Shown piece after piece: positions 35,021-42,185 of a DNA stretch of 64,000 bases. Under the pieces are notes generated by a model, which saw nothing but the letters and a program-made list of their open reading frames with translations, had not been told where the DNA came from and did no database searches. The DNA lies in contig CAWDKV010000011.1 of the NCBI GenBank assembly GCA_963803015.1, positions 558,001-622,000 on the forward strand. Reading direction: 5' to 3'. This stretch comes from Berkiella sp963803015 (GTDB lineage Bacteria; Pseudomonadota; Gammaproteobacteria; Berkiellales; Berkiellaceae). Numbering within the stretch: the stretch's first letter is position 1; every line of letters begins with the position of its first letter. The position numbers were made by a program, and so were the translations under genes.

Positions 35021-36034
35021 TTACCCATTATCTCTATCATAAAAATTATATTTATTAGGATCCAAATTAATCCTCACCCAGTATCGAAAGGCCATAATTA
35101 ATTTATCGTTTTTACCATCTAACATATTATAATTTACTAACGCTTTTAATATTGCCGCTACAGCACATTCATCTACATCTAGCGATATGTACTCTTCATC
35201 GCCTTTATCAAAGTGTTTAAGCGCATTAATGCGCAATAAATTATTAATTTCCTTACCTATTTCCTTGCGACTACGTTTTTCACTTTCCTTTTCAGACAAT
35301 AAATCAGTGAAATTTTTCTTTCCCTCTCTATTTATTAATTCACACAAAATTACATCCGCAGCTCCGGCCAAGGTTATAGCAGATAGTTTATCTACGTTAG
35401 TCAAAAACAACATTATTGCCGTTTCTAATTGATTGGCTGCTAACAAGAATCTTTGGTAGCGAATTTTCTTTGTCTTTTTCGATTTTATAACAGTCTTTTT
35501 TTTAACATTTTCCCATTCTATTTTATGAGGTTTTTTTTCTTTTTTCTTCAGTTTATCAGGCCGATTATTGTATAGCTCCATCATCTTAAGAGGCTCTTCC
35601 CTGATCCATGCCCATGACAAAAATGCTATTATAAAGTCATGTTTTTGGCCGTATAATGTCACAAAATCAGCTATAGCCATTGTTAGTGAACCAACCGCGC
35701 ACTTATGCAAATCTAAAGTACAGGTATAAAAGCAAGACTGGCTCATGTGTTTGTGGACATTTATCCCTAACATGTTGTCAATATAATTCTTATACTTTGT
35801 ACGCGGTGGCGTAATTCCTTTAAGTGCATCATGAACTCTGCAAGCATAATCAATAAATGGCTCTTTGCCAGAATTACGAACCAGTTGACTCAATACGTTG
35901 CTAGCAGCAGCAGAAAGAGTAACTACTGAAGATAAGTCCTTGTCATTTATAAATAGCGAAACTGCCGTTCGCAACTGCTGCTTTGCAAGCTCACTTCTAG
36001 AATATTTTATTTCTGAATTGGACATTAATAACAA
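35021..36034 (-). CDS. Protein made of two tandem copies of a HEPN-like helical domain
   Basis: A 337-residue protein in two homologous halves. Half one (about residues 10-150) has AKQQLRTAVSLFINDKDLSS...TLSAAASNVL...NMLGINVHKHM...LDLHKCAVGSL; half two (about 195-330) has AANQLETAIMLFLTNVDKLS...TLAGAADVIL...NLLRINALKHF...LDVDECAVAAI. The N-x2-K-H stretch of the second half contains R-x5-H (RINALKH), as in HEPN proteins, while the first half has Gly in place of Arg. I recall similar single-domain hypothetical proteins (AxxQLxxAIxLF...TLAGAAExIL...LKH) in many bacteria, with no function assigned. It lies next to the integrase inside the element, so it may be defence or toxin-like cargo. The HEPN link is tentative. 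Confidence 0.5.
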   Translation of the reverse strand: MLLMSNSEIKYSRSELAKQQLRTAVSLFINDKDLSSVVTLSAAASNVLSQLVRNSGKEPFIDYACRVHDALKGITPPRTKYKNYIDNMLGINVHKHMSQSCFYTCTLDLHKCAVGSLTMAIADFVTLYGQKHDFIIAFLSWAWIREEPLKMMELYNNRPDKLKKKEKKPHKIEWENVKKKTVIKSKKTKKIRYQRFLLAANQLETAIMLFLTNVDKLSAITLAGAADVILCELINREGKKNFTDLLSEKESEKRSRKEIGKEINNLLRINALKHFDKGDEEYISLDVDECAVAAILKALVNYNMLDGKNDKLIMAFRYWVRINLDPNKYNFYDRDNG

Positions 36035-36061
36035 CCTTAAACAGAATATTAATTTTTACAG

Positions 36062-37375
36062 CTATCTTGTACAGGAAGCGTTTCTTAGCACAATGACGTT
36101 TTCTAATCTTTGTGCAACTTGATGCTCAATCATTCCCCCCCATGCTATCCAAGCTGCTTTTTGCTCATGCGCATATGACGCATGCTGATATGTCGCGACA
36201 AGCTTGTTTAAAGGCTGGTGATTAAGCATTTTCTCGATTACATGGGGCGCCACCTTAAGATATTCTCCCCATGCAGTTGCTGCGCTGCGGCGTAAATCAT
36301 GCACAGTGAAAGGCTTCAATTCCTTCAGCGGCGCAAAGTTTTTAGAACCTTTTGCGCCCCTAAGCCTAAGCAGAGCACCGGTTAGGGTATCTTCGTGAAT
36401 ATGGCTTGGTACCTCTTTCCGAGCTGTATCAAATACAAACTGGGAGTTACTGGTGTGAAGCTTAAGGGCGAGCAAAAGCTGAATAGCGAGCGGAGAGAAA
36501 TAAATGATCTGGGCCTGGCGATTTTTGGTCCGTTCTGCTGGTAATGACCATGTTCCACTTTCAATTGAAATCTCTGCCCATTTCATCCCAGCCACCTCCC
36601 CACGACGAGCCCCTGTTAGAATGAGAAGCTTGATGGCAGTAGTAGTCACAACTGACATACTGTTTTGCCCAGAGAGCCTATTTTGTATGGCTGTTGCTTC
36701 ATCTAAGGCTTGCCACAGCTTACGAAGCTCCTGCAAGGTTAATACCCTATCCCGTGGTCGACTCGCAGTAGCAATAAAATCTTTGGGTTTGAGCATGCGA
36801 GCTGGATTAGAATCGATAAAATGGCGCGTTAAGCCATAATCCATCATCAAGTTGAGCGTAGTGAGGGCTTTACGCGTTTCCTCCCTTGTGCCTTTGCGAG
36901 TCATGGCATCTAGCGCATTCGCTAAGTGAGCGCGGTTAACATCCCTAACCAGAATATTGCTAAGCGGCTTCTTTAGATGAAGCCGCCACCGATCCTCGTG
37001 TCGCTTAGCCCATAGTGGCGTTACTTCTCCAGCTATCTTTACGTAACCAATCCAATCTTCAAAAAGTTGCTGCATAGTTATAGCTTGTGAGTTCTTGGCT
37101 TTTGCAGCGGCGCGAACATTTCTTGGATCTTTTCCCTCTGCTACCAACTTACGAAGCTCAATAAGCTCTAAACGAGCTTTTTTTAAGGGAACATCCTCTA
37201 ATGTACCTAACGTCATTTGCTGTAACTCTCGACTACCAAGCAATCGAAAGCAATAGAGCCAGCTTTTTGATCCACTTGGGCGCACCCTGAGAAAAAGCCC
37301 TTTACCATCAGGTAATCTATATTCTGTTTTTTTAGGCGCAGCATACTGAATCAGCTTGACATTGAGCTTGCTCAT
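36062..37375 (-). CDS. P4-type tyrosine integrase
   Basis: A 437-residue site-specific recombinase. The N-terminal DUF4102-like arm-binding domain is seen in YRLPDGKGLFLRVRPSGSKS, a core-binding domain follows, and the catalytic domain has the first Arg in LTGARRGEVAGM, His-x2-Arg in HDLRRSAATAW, the second His near MLNHQ, and the Tyr in ATYQHASYAHEQKAAWIAW. It should insert and excise the element at the tRNA-Arg attachment site. Its ATG overlaps the stop of the upstream nuclease gene by 4 bases (ATGA), so the two are coupled. It lies 1.2 kb from attR, at the end away from the tRNA. Confidence 0.93.
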   Translation of the reverse strand: MSKLNVKLIQYAAPKKTEYRLPDGKGLFLRVRPSGSKSWLYCFRLLGSRELQQMTLGTLEDVPLKKARLELIELRKLVAEGKDPRNVRAAAKAKNSQAITMQQLFEDWIGYVKIAGEVTPLWAKRHEDRWRLHLKKPLSNILVRDVNRAHLANALDAMTRKGTREETRKALTTLNLMMDYGLTRHFIDSNPARMLKPKDFIATASRPRDRVLTLQELRKLWQALDEATAIQNRLSGQNSMSVVTTTAIKLLILTGARRGEVAGMKWAEISIESGTWSLPAERTKNRQAQIIYFSPLAIQLLLALKLHTSNSQFVFDTARKEVPSHIHEDTLTGALLRLRGAKGSKNFAPLKELKPFTVHDLRRSAATAWGEYLKVAPHVIEKMLNHQPLNKLVATYQHASYAHEQKAAWIAWGGMIEHQVAQRLENVIVLRNASCTR

Positions 37376-38409
37376 GACTTCTCTTCATCTAAATCTTGAG
37401 ATAAAACTTGCTCTAGTTCTGCAATGGAAGGTAAGTTTGTTTTTATTTCTTTTGGTAACGCATCGGTCAATCTGTATTCAGCAAGACCAATGGGTTTATT
37501 AATATCGCGTAAGGCATACTCTGCTAATACGCCTACTTTAGATCGACATAAGATCAACCCAATAGAAGGATTATCACCAGGGTAACGTAATAAATCATCA
37601 ACTGCAGAAAGGTAAAAATTCATTTTTCCTGCATATTCAGGTTTGAATTTTCCAGATTTTAGGTCAATAACAATAAATGAACGAAGTTTAAGATGGTAAA
37701 AGAGGAGATCGATATAAAAATCTTGCTCCCCTACATAAAGATGATACTGCCGCCCTACAAAAGCAAAGCCTTCCCCAAGTGCAAGCAAAAACTTTTCGAT
37801 ATGTTCAATCAATCCTTTTTCTACTTCTCTTTCATGAGCATTTTTACCGAGGCTTAAAAAATCAAAAAAATACGGATTTCTCAGGGTAACACTAGCAAGC
37901 TCTGAGTGTGGTTCCTGTAATTGGTGCTTAAAATTTGAGACGGCTTTCCCTTCTCTTTTATAAAGATTAGTTTCAATTTGTATGGATAGGATATTCCGTG
38001 ACCAGCCATGCTCAATAACCTTTTTAATATAAAAAGCACGCTCCTGTTTATCAGAAACTCCATACATTAACGCGACATTGTGCCCCCATGGCAATTGGTC
38101 AACAGCTTGTTGACCAATTTCATCGGCACCGTATTCCTGGGCAAATCTCTTCATATATTTCAGGTTTTGGGGACTAAACCCCTTCATTTCTGGGAAGGCG
38201 ACTTTAAAATCCCTGCTAAGTTGGTCAATAACCTTTGCCCCCCAACCGTGTTCAACTTGAGAAGTAAGGATTTGAAACCCTATATGGTGATACAGCAATA
38301 TAAGCTCACGATTGACCTTAAGAGCTGCTTGAGAACGTGATGACTCGACACGCTTTTTAAGCCCTTCAAAAAAGGCACCATACGCGAGATCGATAATGCT
38401 TTCAGACAT
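37372..38409 (-). CDS. YhcG/DUF1016-type PD-(D/E)XK nuclease
   Basis: A 345-residue protein. The N-terminal half is the DUF1016 (YhcG) helical domain (VNRELILLYHHIGFQILTSQ, FSPQNLKYMKRFAQEY, LPWGHNVALMYGV). The C-terminal half is a PD-(D/E)XK-like nuclease core: YVGEQDFYIDLLFYHLKLRS followed by FIVIDLKSGKFKPEYAGKMN, with Asp and Asp-x-Lys in the active-site positions. I chose the ATG at 38409. The longer frame to 38460 adds residues (MVIPMVIP...) that are simply a translation of the GGTATAACCA repeats. YhcG-like proteins are frequent in mobile elements and may protect or process DNA; the exact role is unknown. Confidence 0.82.
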   Translation of the reverse strand: MSESIIDLAYGAFFEGLKKRVESSRSQAALKVNRELILLYHHIGFQILTSQVEHGWGAKVIDQLSRDFKVAFPEMKGFSPQNLKYMKRFAQEYGADEIGQQAVDQLPWGHNVALMYGVSDKQERAFYIKKVIEHGWSRNILSIQIETNLYKREGKAVSNFKHQLQEPHSELASVTLRNPYFFDFLSLGKNAHEREVEKGLIEHIEKFLLALGEGFAFVGRQYHLYVGEQDFYIDLLFYHLKLRSFIVIDLKSGKFKPEYAGKMNFYLSAVDDLLRYPGDNPSIGLILCRSKVGVLAEYALRDINKPIGLAEYRLTDALPKEIKTNLPSIAELEQVLSQDLDEEKS

Positions 38410-38437
38410 AGAAACTCCGTTTCGCTCTATTTGTTTG

Positions 38438-38459
38438 GGTATAACCATGGGTATAACCA
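38438..38459 (+). repeat. Right pair of 10-bp repeats GGTATAACCA (candidate integrase arm sites)
   Basis: GGTATAACCA at 38438-38447 and 38450-38459, same period (12 bp) and orientation as the pair at 25234-25255 near the left end. The distance to attR is 117 bp; on the left the distance to attL is 55 bp. Confidence 0.65.
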
Positions 38460-38576
38460 AACGCTAGGATTTAGCGGAATTCTAATGGAAGATAAAAGAC
38501 AAAGCAAACACCAAAATGTCTTATTTTACATCCATTTATGAACGCTAATGGATTTTAAAGGAATATATATCTTGCG

Positions 38577-38624
38577 CCTCCTAAGGGGCAGGTCGCAGGT
38601 TCGATTCCTGCCCGAGGCGCCAAT
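38577..38624 (+). repeat. attR: displaced 3' part of tRNA-Arg
   Basis: A 48-bp copy of 25131-25178 with one difference (A at 38615 for G at 25169). The sequence has no 5' half of a tRNA in front of it. The A would restore a Watson-Crick U4-A69 acceptor pair, so this is probably the original chromosomal tRNA end. Confidence 0.9.
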
Positions 38625-38871
38625 TAAATCAAGACTTACAAAACTATCCTCGTTTGAAATATATGAATTTTGGAACTTCCATGGGGGCATCCAAATTGAT
38701 CGTAACCTTCCTTCTCCGACTTTAATTTCTAATATCATTCTTTGTTGGAGTTGCCCCTACTAACGATTACTCTTGTCATCAAAATCCTGATTTTTTTGTA
38801 TAAATCATCATGCTATATTACCTGACAAATTATAGTTATCTACCTTGCGAATTTAATATGAAGAGGTAAAA
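38625..38871. other. Intergenic region right of attR
   Basis: I see no gene here. Short frames on both strands are by-products of the tRNA-derived sequence and neighbouring DNA. A weak TATATT box at 38814-38819 lies 53 bases before the double-glycine peptide gene. Confidence 0.4.
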
Positions 38872-39087
38872 ATGCAGCAACTCAGTCAAAACGAAATAAA
38901 AGAAGTTTCTGGTGGTGTAAATAATAACTTTATAGGTGACTGGATCGTTTGTAGTATCGTGGCTTATCCCATCCTTGTTATCATTAGTGCTGGTACGCAA
39001 AGTTCAGCTCCCCTTTTACTAGGTTTAGGGGTATTAACTATACCGATTGCAATCGCCATAGGTATTAACGAATTCACTAAGGAATAG
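38872..39087 (+). CDS. Bacteriocin-like peptide with double-glycine leader
   Basis: A 71-residue precursor. The first 15 residues, MQQLSQNEIKEVSGG, match the class II bacteriocin/microcin leader (L-S-x2-E-I-x2-V-S-G-G), which C39-peptidase ABC exporters cleave after Gly-Gly. The predicted mature part is about 56 residues, mostly hydrophobic (ILVIISAG, PLLLGLGVLTIPIAIAIGI) with one Cys and a polar end. GAAGAGGT lies 8-15 bases before the ATG. No exporter or immunity gene is obvious, though the next gene, 39 bases away on the same strand, could have a linked role. It might also be a secreted peptide with another function. Confidence 0.65.
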   Translation: MQQLSQNEIKEVSGGVNNNFIGDWIVCSIVAYPILVIISAGTQSSAPLLLGLGVLTIPIAIAIGINEFTKE

Positions 39088-39126
39088 AATTCGATAAAAT
39101 ATAGCTATAATTGAGGTCCCCATTTT

Positions 39127-39711
39127 ATGACAAAGCATTATACCGTAAAAAATGAACTAATTGATTTGATAGAAATCACGGACGACTTAAAAGAAATAAC
39201 CTTCTATTATTCTCAAGGAGAGAAAAGACTAGATTCCGCTAAAATTTACAAGCTATTGCAACCAGCCTGCCCTCAAATTGGCGGTCTCGTGCATTGTGGC
39301 AATTATTGTAAAATTTTTGAACTTGATGACCTTTTATTAATGTCACAGACAGATGCTGAAATCATTGATAAAACATGCGAGATTAAAAAAAAGTACCATA
39401 CAATTGAATTTATTTTAGAAAAAGCTTTAGAACATAAGCTTTTAACCAACGAGCTATATCAGAAAATTTTAGAAGAGGTGAAGAATGTCGCGGTGCACTT
39501 AAGAAACGTTGCTACTACGCCTATGCCCTCCAATATACAAACAAGTTCTGATGTTTCATCTAAGACGCCTGTCTTAGTGAATTTTTCTACCAAAACACGA
39601 AGACCACACAAACGCGAAGTTGATGAATTAACTTTGGAAACTTCGAGTTTTTTAGAGTCACTTGAACTAAAAAAGAAGCGATTGCATAAAGGAAAGGGGC
39701 AAATACATTAA
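39127..39711 (+). CDS. Hypothetical protein (194 aa) downstream of the double-glycine peptide
   Basis: No recognised family and no signal peptide or membrane helix. The N-terminal half contains QPACPQIGGLVHCGNYCKIF with three Cys, the middle is helical (TIEFILEKALEHKLLTNELY), and the C-terminal 60 residues are polar and basic (KTRRPHKREV, LKKKRLHKGKG). GAGGT precedes the ATG by 9 bases. It is probably cotranscribed with the peptide gene, so an immunity or accessory role can be considered, but nothing in the sequence shows it; lack of membrane segments argues against a typical immunity protein. Confidence 0.55.
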   Translation: MTKHYTVKNELIDLIEITDDLKEITFYYSQGEKRLDSAKIYKLLQPACPQIGGLVHCGNYCKIFELDDLLLMSQTDAEIIDKTCEIKKKYHTIEFILEKALEHKLLTNELYQKILEEVKNVAVHLRNVATTPMPSNIQTSSDVSSKTPVLVNFSTKTRRPHKREVDELTLETSSFLESLELKKKRLHKGKGQIH

Positions 39712-39969
39712 TATATTGCAAACGATGTAATATATTTAAAATACAAGTGTGCGCCGTCCTTGCGTAAAAACTTAATGGATATCTCATTCTTAACGTTGTG
39801 CATGAATACGGATTTAAGAGATAACTCAACAAAAAATTCGTTTGATTTGCTATTCTTCTAGGCTTAACTGGTTTCAATAGGGTAATTTGGTTCAACAATT
39901 TCATCTTTGTCAAATTGTGTAAATTGTTCAACAATATCGCAAAAATCCTTAAGTGGACGATAGACTGTC

Positions 39970-40743
39970 TCAGGCCGGCAGCAATGCCACGCCGGAAATC
40001 TCTGTGCAGAAAGCAATGAGGCGGTCCTGCAGCGCCAGATTGTTGGCCTGTGGGTTTGAGTCCATCTGTTTTAGATGATAAAAATACTTCCCAGTCACCT
40101 TTGCCTTGGGATCATCGCTTGCAGCGAGCCAAACTTGAGTGAGATGCGCTTGGTCCATGTCGTCCGGTGCGCCCGCGCCACCCATCTTTGTTGGCACCCA
40201 GCCTGGTTCTAGCGAGTTCGACAGAACATCCGGCCAGCGCCGTGCGATGGCAAAAGCGAGCATCGCATCGTAGAGCTTGCTCTCGGCATAAGCCTGCGAG
40301 CTATTCCAGCTTCGCTTAGTCCAGAGGATGTCGTCCAGATTGGCGTCCGTATTATGATGCATACCGGAGCTAAGATAGACGAGACGCTTCGGCCGTTCTA
40401 TCAGCGCAGTTAGGATATAAGCCGACAGCGTATTGATAGCGAAGACATGCGGCAAGCCGTCGGTAGTAACGCGATGCATTTCTCGATAACCAACAGCCGC
40501 ATTGTGGATCACGGCGTCAAAGCGCCCCAGTGCATTGACTTGAGCAGCGACATCCTTCGCCCCAGCAATGGTTTCGACATCACCGATCACGACCGCTTCG
40601 ATCTGGGGCAGCGTTCGACGAACGTCCTCTGCACGCTCAGCGTTGCGGGCATGCAGGACCACCTGGTGACCTTGGCTGAAGAGAAGCTCGGCGGCCATAA
40701 GACCGAGGCCAGCGGATGAGCCAGAAATGAAGATACGTGACAT
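39970..40743 (-). CDS. SDR-family oxidoreductase
   Basis: A 257-residue short-chain dehydrogenase/reductase. The NAD(P)-binding motif is GSSAGLGLMAAELL near residues 8-20 (Arg in LHARNAERA suggests NADP preference), HNAAVGY replaces the NNAG motif, and the catalytic region has SSGMHH and YAESKLYDAML (Tyr-x3-Lys). The gene is clearly GC-richer than its surroundings, with alphaproteobacterial-looking codon use. It is the last gene of a minus-strand cluster with an amidohydrolase and an aldehyde dehydrogenase. The substrate is unknown. Confidence 0.85.
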   Translation of the reverse strand: MSRIFISGSSAGLGLMAAELLFSQGHQVVLHARNAERAEDVRRTLPQIEAVVIGDVETIAGAKDVAAQVNALGRFDAVIHNAAVGYREMHRVTTDGLPHVFAINTLSAYILTALIERPKRLVYLSSGMHHNTDANLDDILWTKRSWNSSQAYAESKLYDAMLAFAIARRWPDVLSNSLEPGWVPTKMGGAGAPDDMDQAHLTQVWLAASDDPKAKVTGKYFYHLKQMDSNPQANNLALQDRLIAFCTEISGVALLPA

Positions 40744-40772
40744 GTGGTTTCTCCTTATATTGCGTCAATCTG

Positions 40773-42125
40773 TCATGGCGCATGCCGTTTCGTTGCGACT
40801 TCGCGTGCACGCAGCCGCTCACGGCTCGCCAACATAAGTTCGCGGGCTTTGTTGATATGCTCTCCAACAAGTTTTCCGTCGCGCTTAATTATATCGCCTC
40901 CAACAATCACGGTTTTTACATCAGCCGGGCCGGCTCCCAGAATCATAGTAGCGATGCAGTCCCCATAACCATCGAGATGCGGCGATCGCATATCAATGAC
41001 CGTGATGTCAGCTTGTTTTCCCGGTGTAAGGCTGCCGATCTCATTTTCCAAATTCCACACACGAGCACCCTCAATCGTTGCGAGTCGCAGCATGTCCCTC
41101 TGGTGGAGCGCGACGGTTGGAACCTGCTCACCTCGTGCCAACGCGGAGGCGTTCGCTCTTGAACGCTCCGCTGCTAGCGCCAATCGCATTTCAGAGAAGA
41201 TGTCGATTCCGCAACTGCAAATAGTATCCACGCCGAATCCGCATACAATTCCTCGTTGCAGAGCAGGCCCGGTTGCAGGAAATGTTCCGAATTGCATAAG
41301 CATATCCGTGGACGGAGTAAGCGATATGGTGCCTTTGCTTTTAGCGATCAAGTCAAACTCTTGATCAGTCAGCATGTTGCCATGAACGTAATTGACATCG
41401 GAACCTAGTAGGCCGCATTGCTCAAGCACCATGATGGCATTTGATGTTCCTGCCATGCCAACGTGTGTTGAAATCGGGAGCCCAAGTTCTCGCGCGAATT
41501 TGAAGTCTTCGGTGTTTTGTTCTACGGAAGTAAAGCACGGTCCGCGAAGTGCCATACCCATGCGCAAGCGTCCGTTCACACCTGTCGGAAAATGCTCGTC
41601 ACGCATCCGACGCGCGTCCCGAGGATGCGGCGGATTAGGCGTATCACTCGTCGGTCCTGGGCCTCCGTAAAGGAAATAGCCGCGAATTTGAGATTCTTGC
41701 AAAGCGCGAAGATTGGCATTGGCATGGGCAGCTGACCGGAGATTGTGTGCCCAATCCGCAATTGTAGTGATGCCGGCATCAAGCGCCTGCAACGCACCCC
41801 AGAGGGCGCCGGCATAAATGTCTTCCGGCTCGTACCACGTGGAAATACCATTGAGCACCGCCGGACCGTAACCCGCGCCGGTCATCTGAGGCGTGTAAGC
41901 ACCAATAGCTCCTTGCCACACGTGACGGTGGGTGTCGACGAGCCCAGGGATGACAAGATGGCCTTTGCAGTCGATCACTTCTGCATCCGAGCTTGAAGTC
42001 GAAAGCCCGGGACCGACGGCGATGATCACACCATCCTGAATTAGTACATCAGCATCTGGTAAGTCTCCGAGCGAATCATCGACGGTAACAACGAAACCGC
42101 CTTTCAGCAACAGTTCATAAGCCAT
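40773..42125 (-). CDS. Amidohydrolase (TRZ/ATZ-cytosine deaminase type)
   Basis: A 450-residue metal-dependent hydrolase. Metal ligands are visible in DTHRHVW (H-x-H), STHVGMAG, YVHGNMLTD and FGVDTICSC; the closing NEIGSLTPGKQADITVIDM is the standard composite-domain end. It resembles deaminases/hydrolases acting on C-N bonds of heterocycles (ATZ/TRZ group). High GC like its neighbours; it lies 29 bases upstream of the SDR gene and 60 bases downstream of the aldehyde dehydrogenase gene, so they may form an operon for degrading one compound. Confidence 0.85.
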   Translation of the reverse strand: MAYELLLKGGFVVTVDDSLGDLPDADVLIQDGVIIAVGPGLSTSSSDAEVIDCKGHLVIPGLVDTHRHVWQGAIGAYTPQMTGAGYGPAVLNGISTWYEPEDIYAGALWGALQALDAGITTIADWAHNLRSAAHANANLRALQESQIRGYFLYGGPGPTSDTPNPPHPRDARRMRDEHFPTGVNGRLRMGMALRGPCFTSVEQNTEDFKFARELGLPISTHVGMAGTSNAIMVLEQCGLLGSDVNYVHGNMLTDQEFDLIAKSKGTISLTPSTDMLMQFGTFPATGPALQRGIVCGFGVDTICSCGIDIFSEMRLALAAERSRANASALARGEQVPTVALHQRDMLRLATIEGARVWNLENEIGSLTPGKQADITVIDMRSPHLDGYGDCIATMILGAGPADVKTVIVGGDIIKRDGKLVGEHINKARELMLASRERLRAREVATKRHAP

Positions 42126-42185
42126 GGTTTCATCATCCTTTATAAAAGTAGAAATGTTCAGCTATGAAAACGGACATTCCTCAGA

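Noticed and set aside
37372..38460. Longer version of the YhcG-like gene starting at 38460
   Set aside because: The extra 17 residues are a translation of the tandem GGTATAACCA repeats; the ATG at 38409 fits the family start (SESI.DL).
38526..38738. A 70-residue minus-strand frame containing GASGRNRTCDLPLRR
   Set aside because: This is the well-known false protein obtained by translating the antisense of a tRNA 3' end; here it reads through attR.
39587..39934. A 115-residue minus-strand frame after the 194-residue gene
   Set aside because: It overlaps the coding 3' end of the plus-strand gene and has no recognisable motif or good ribosome-binding sequence.
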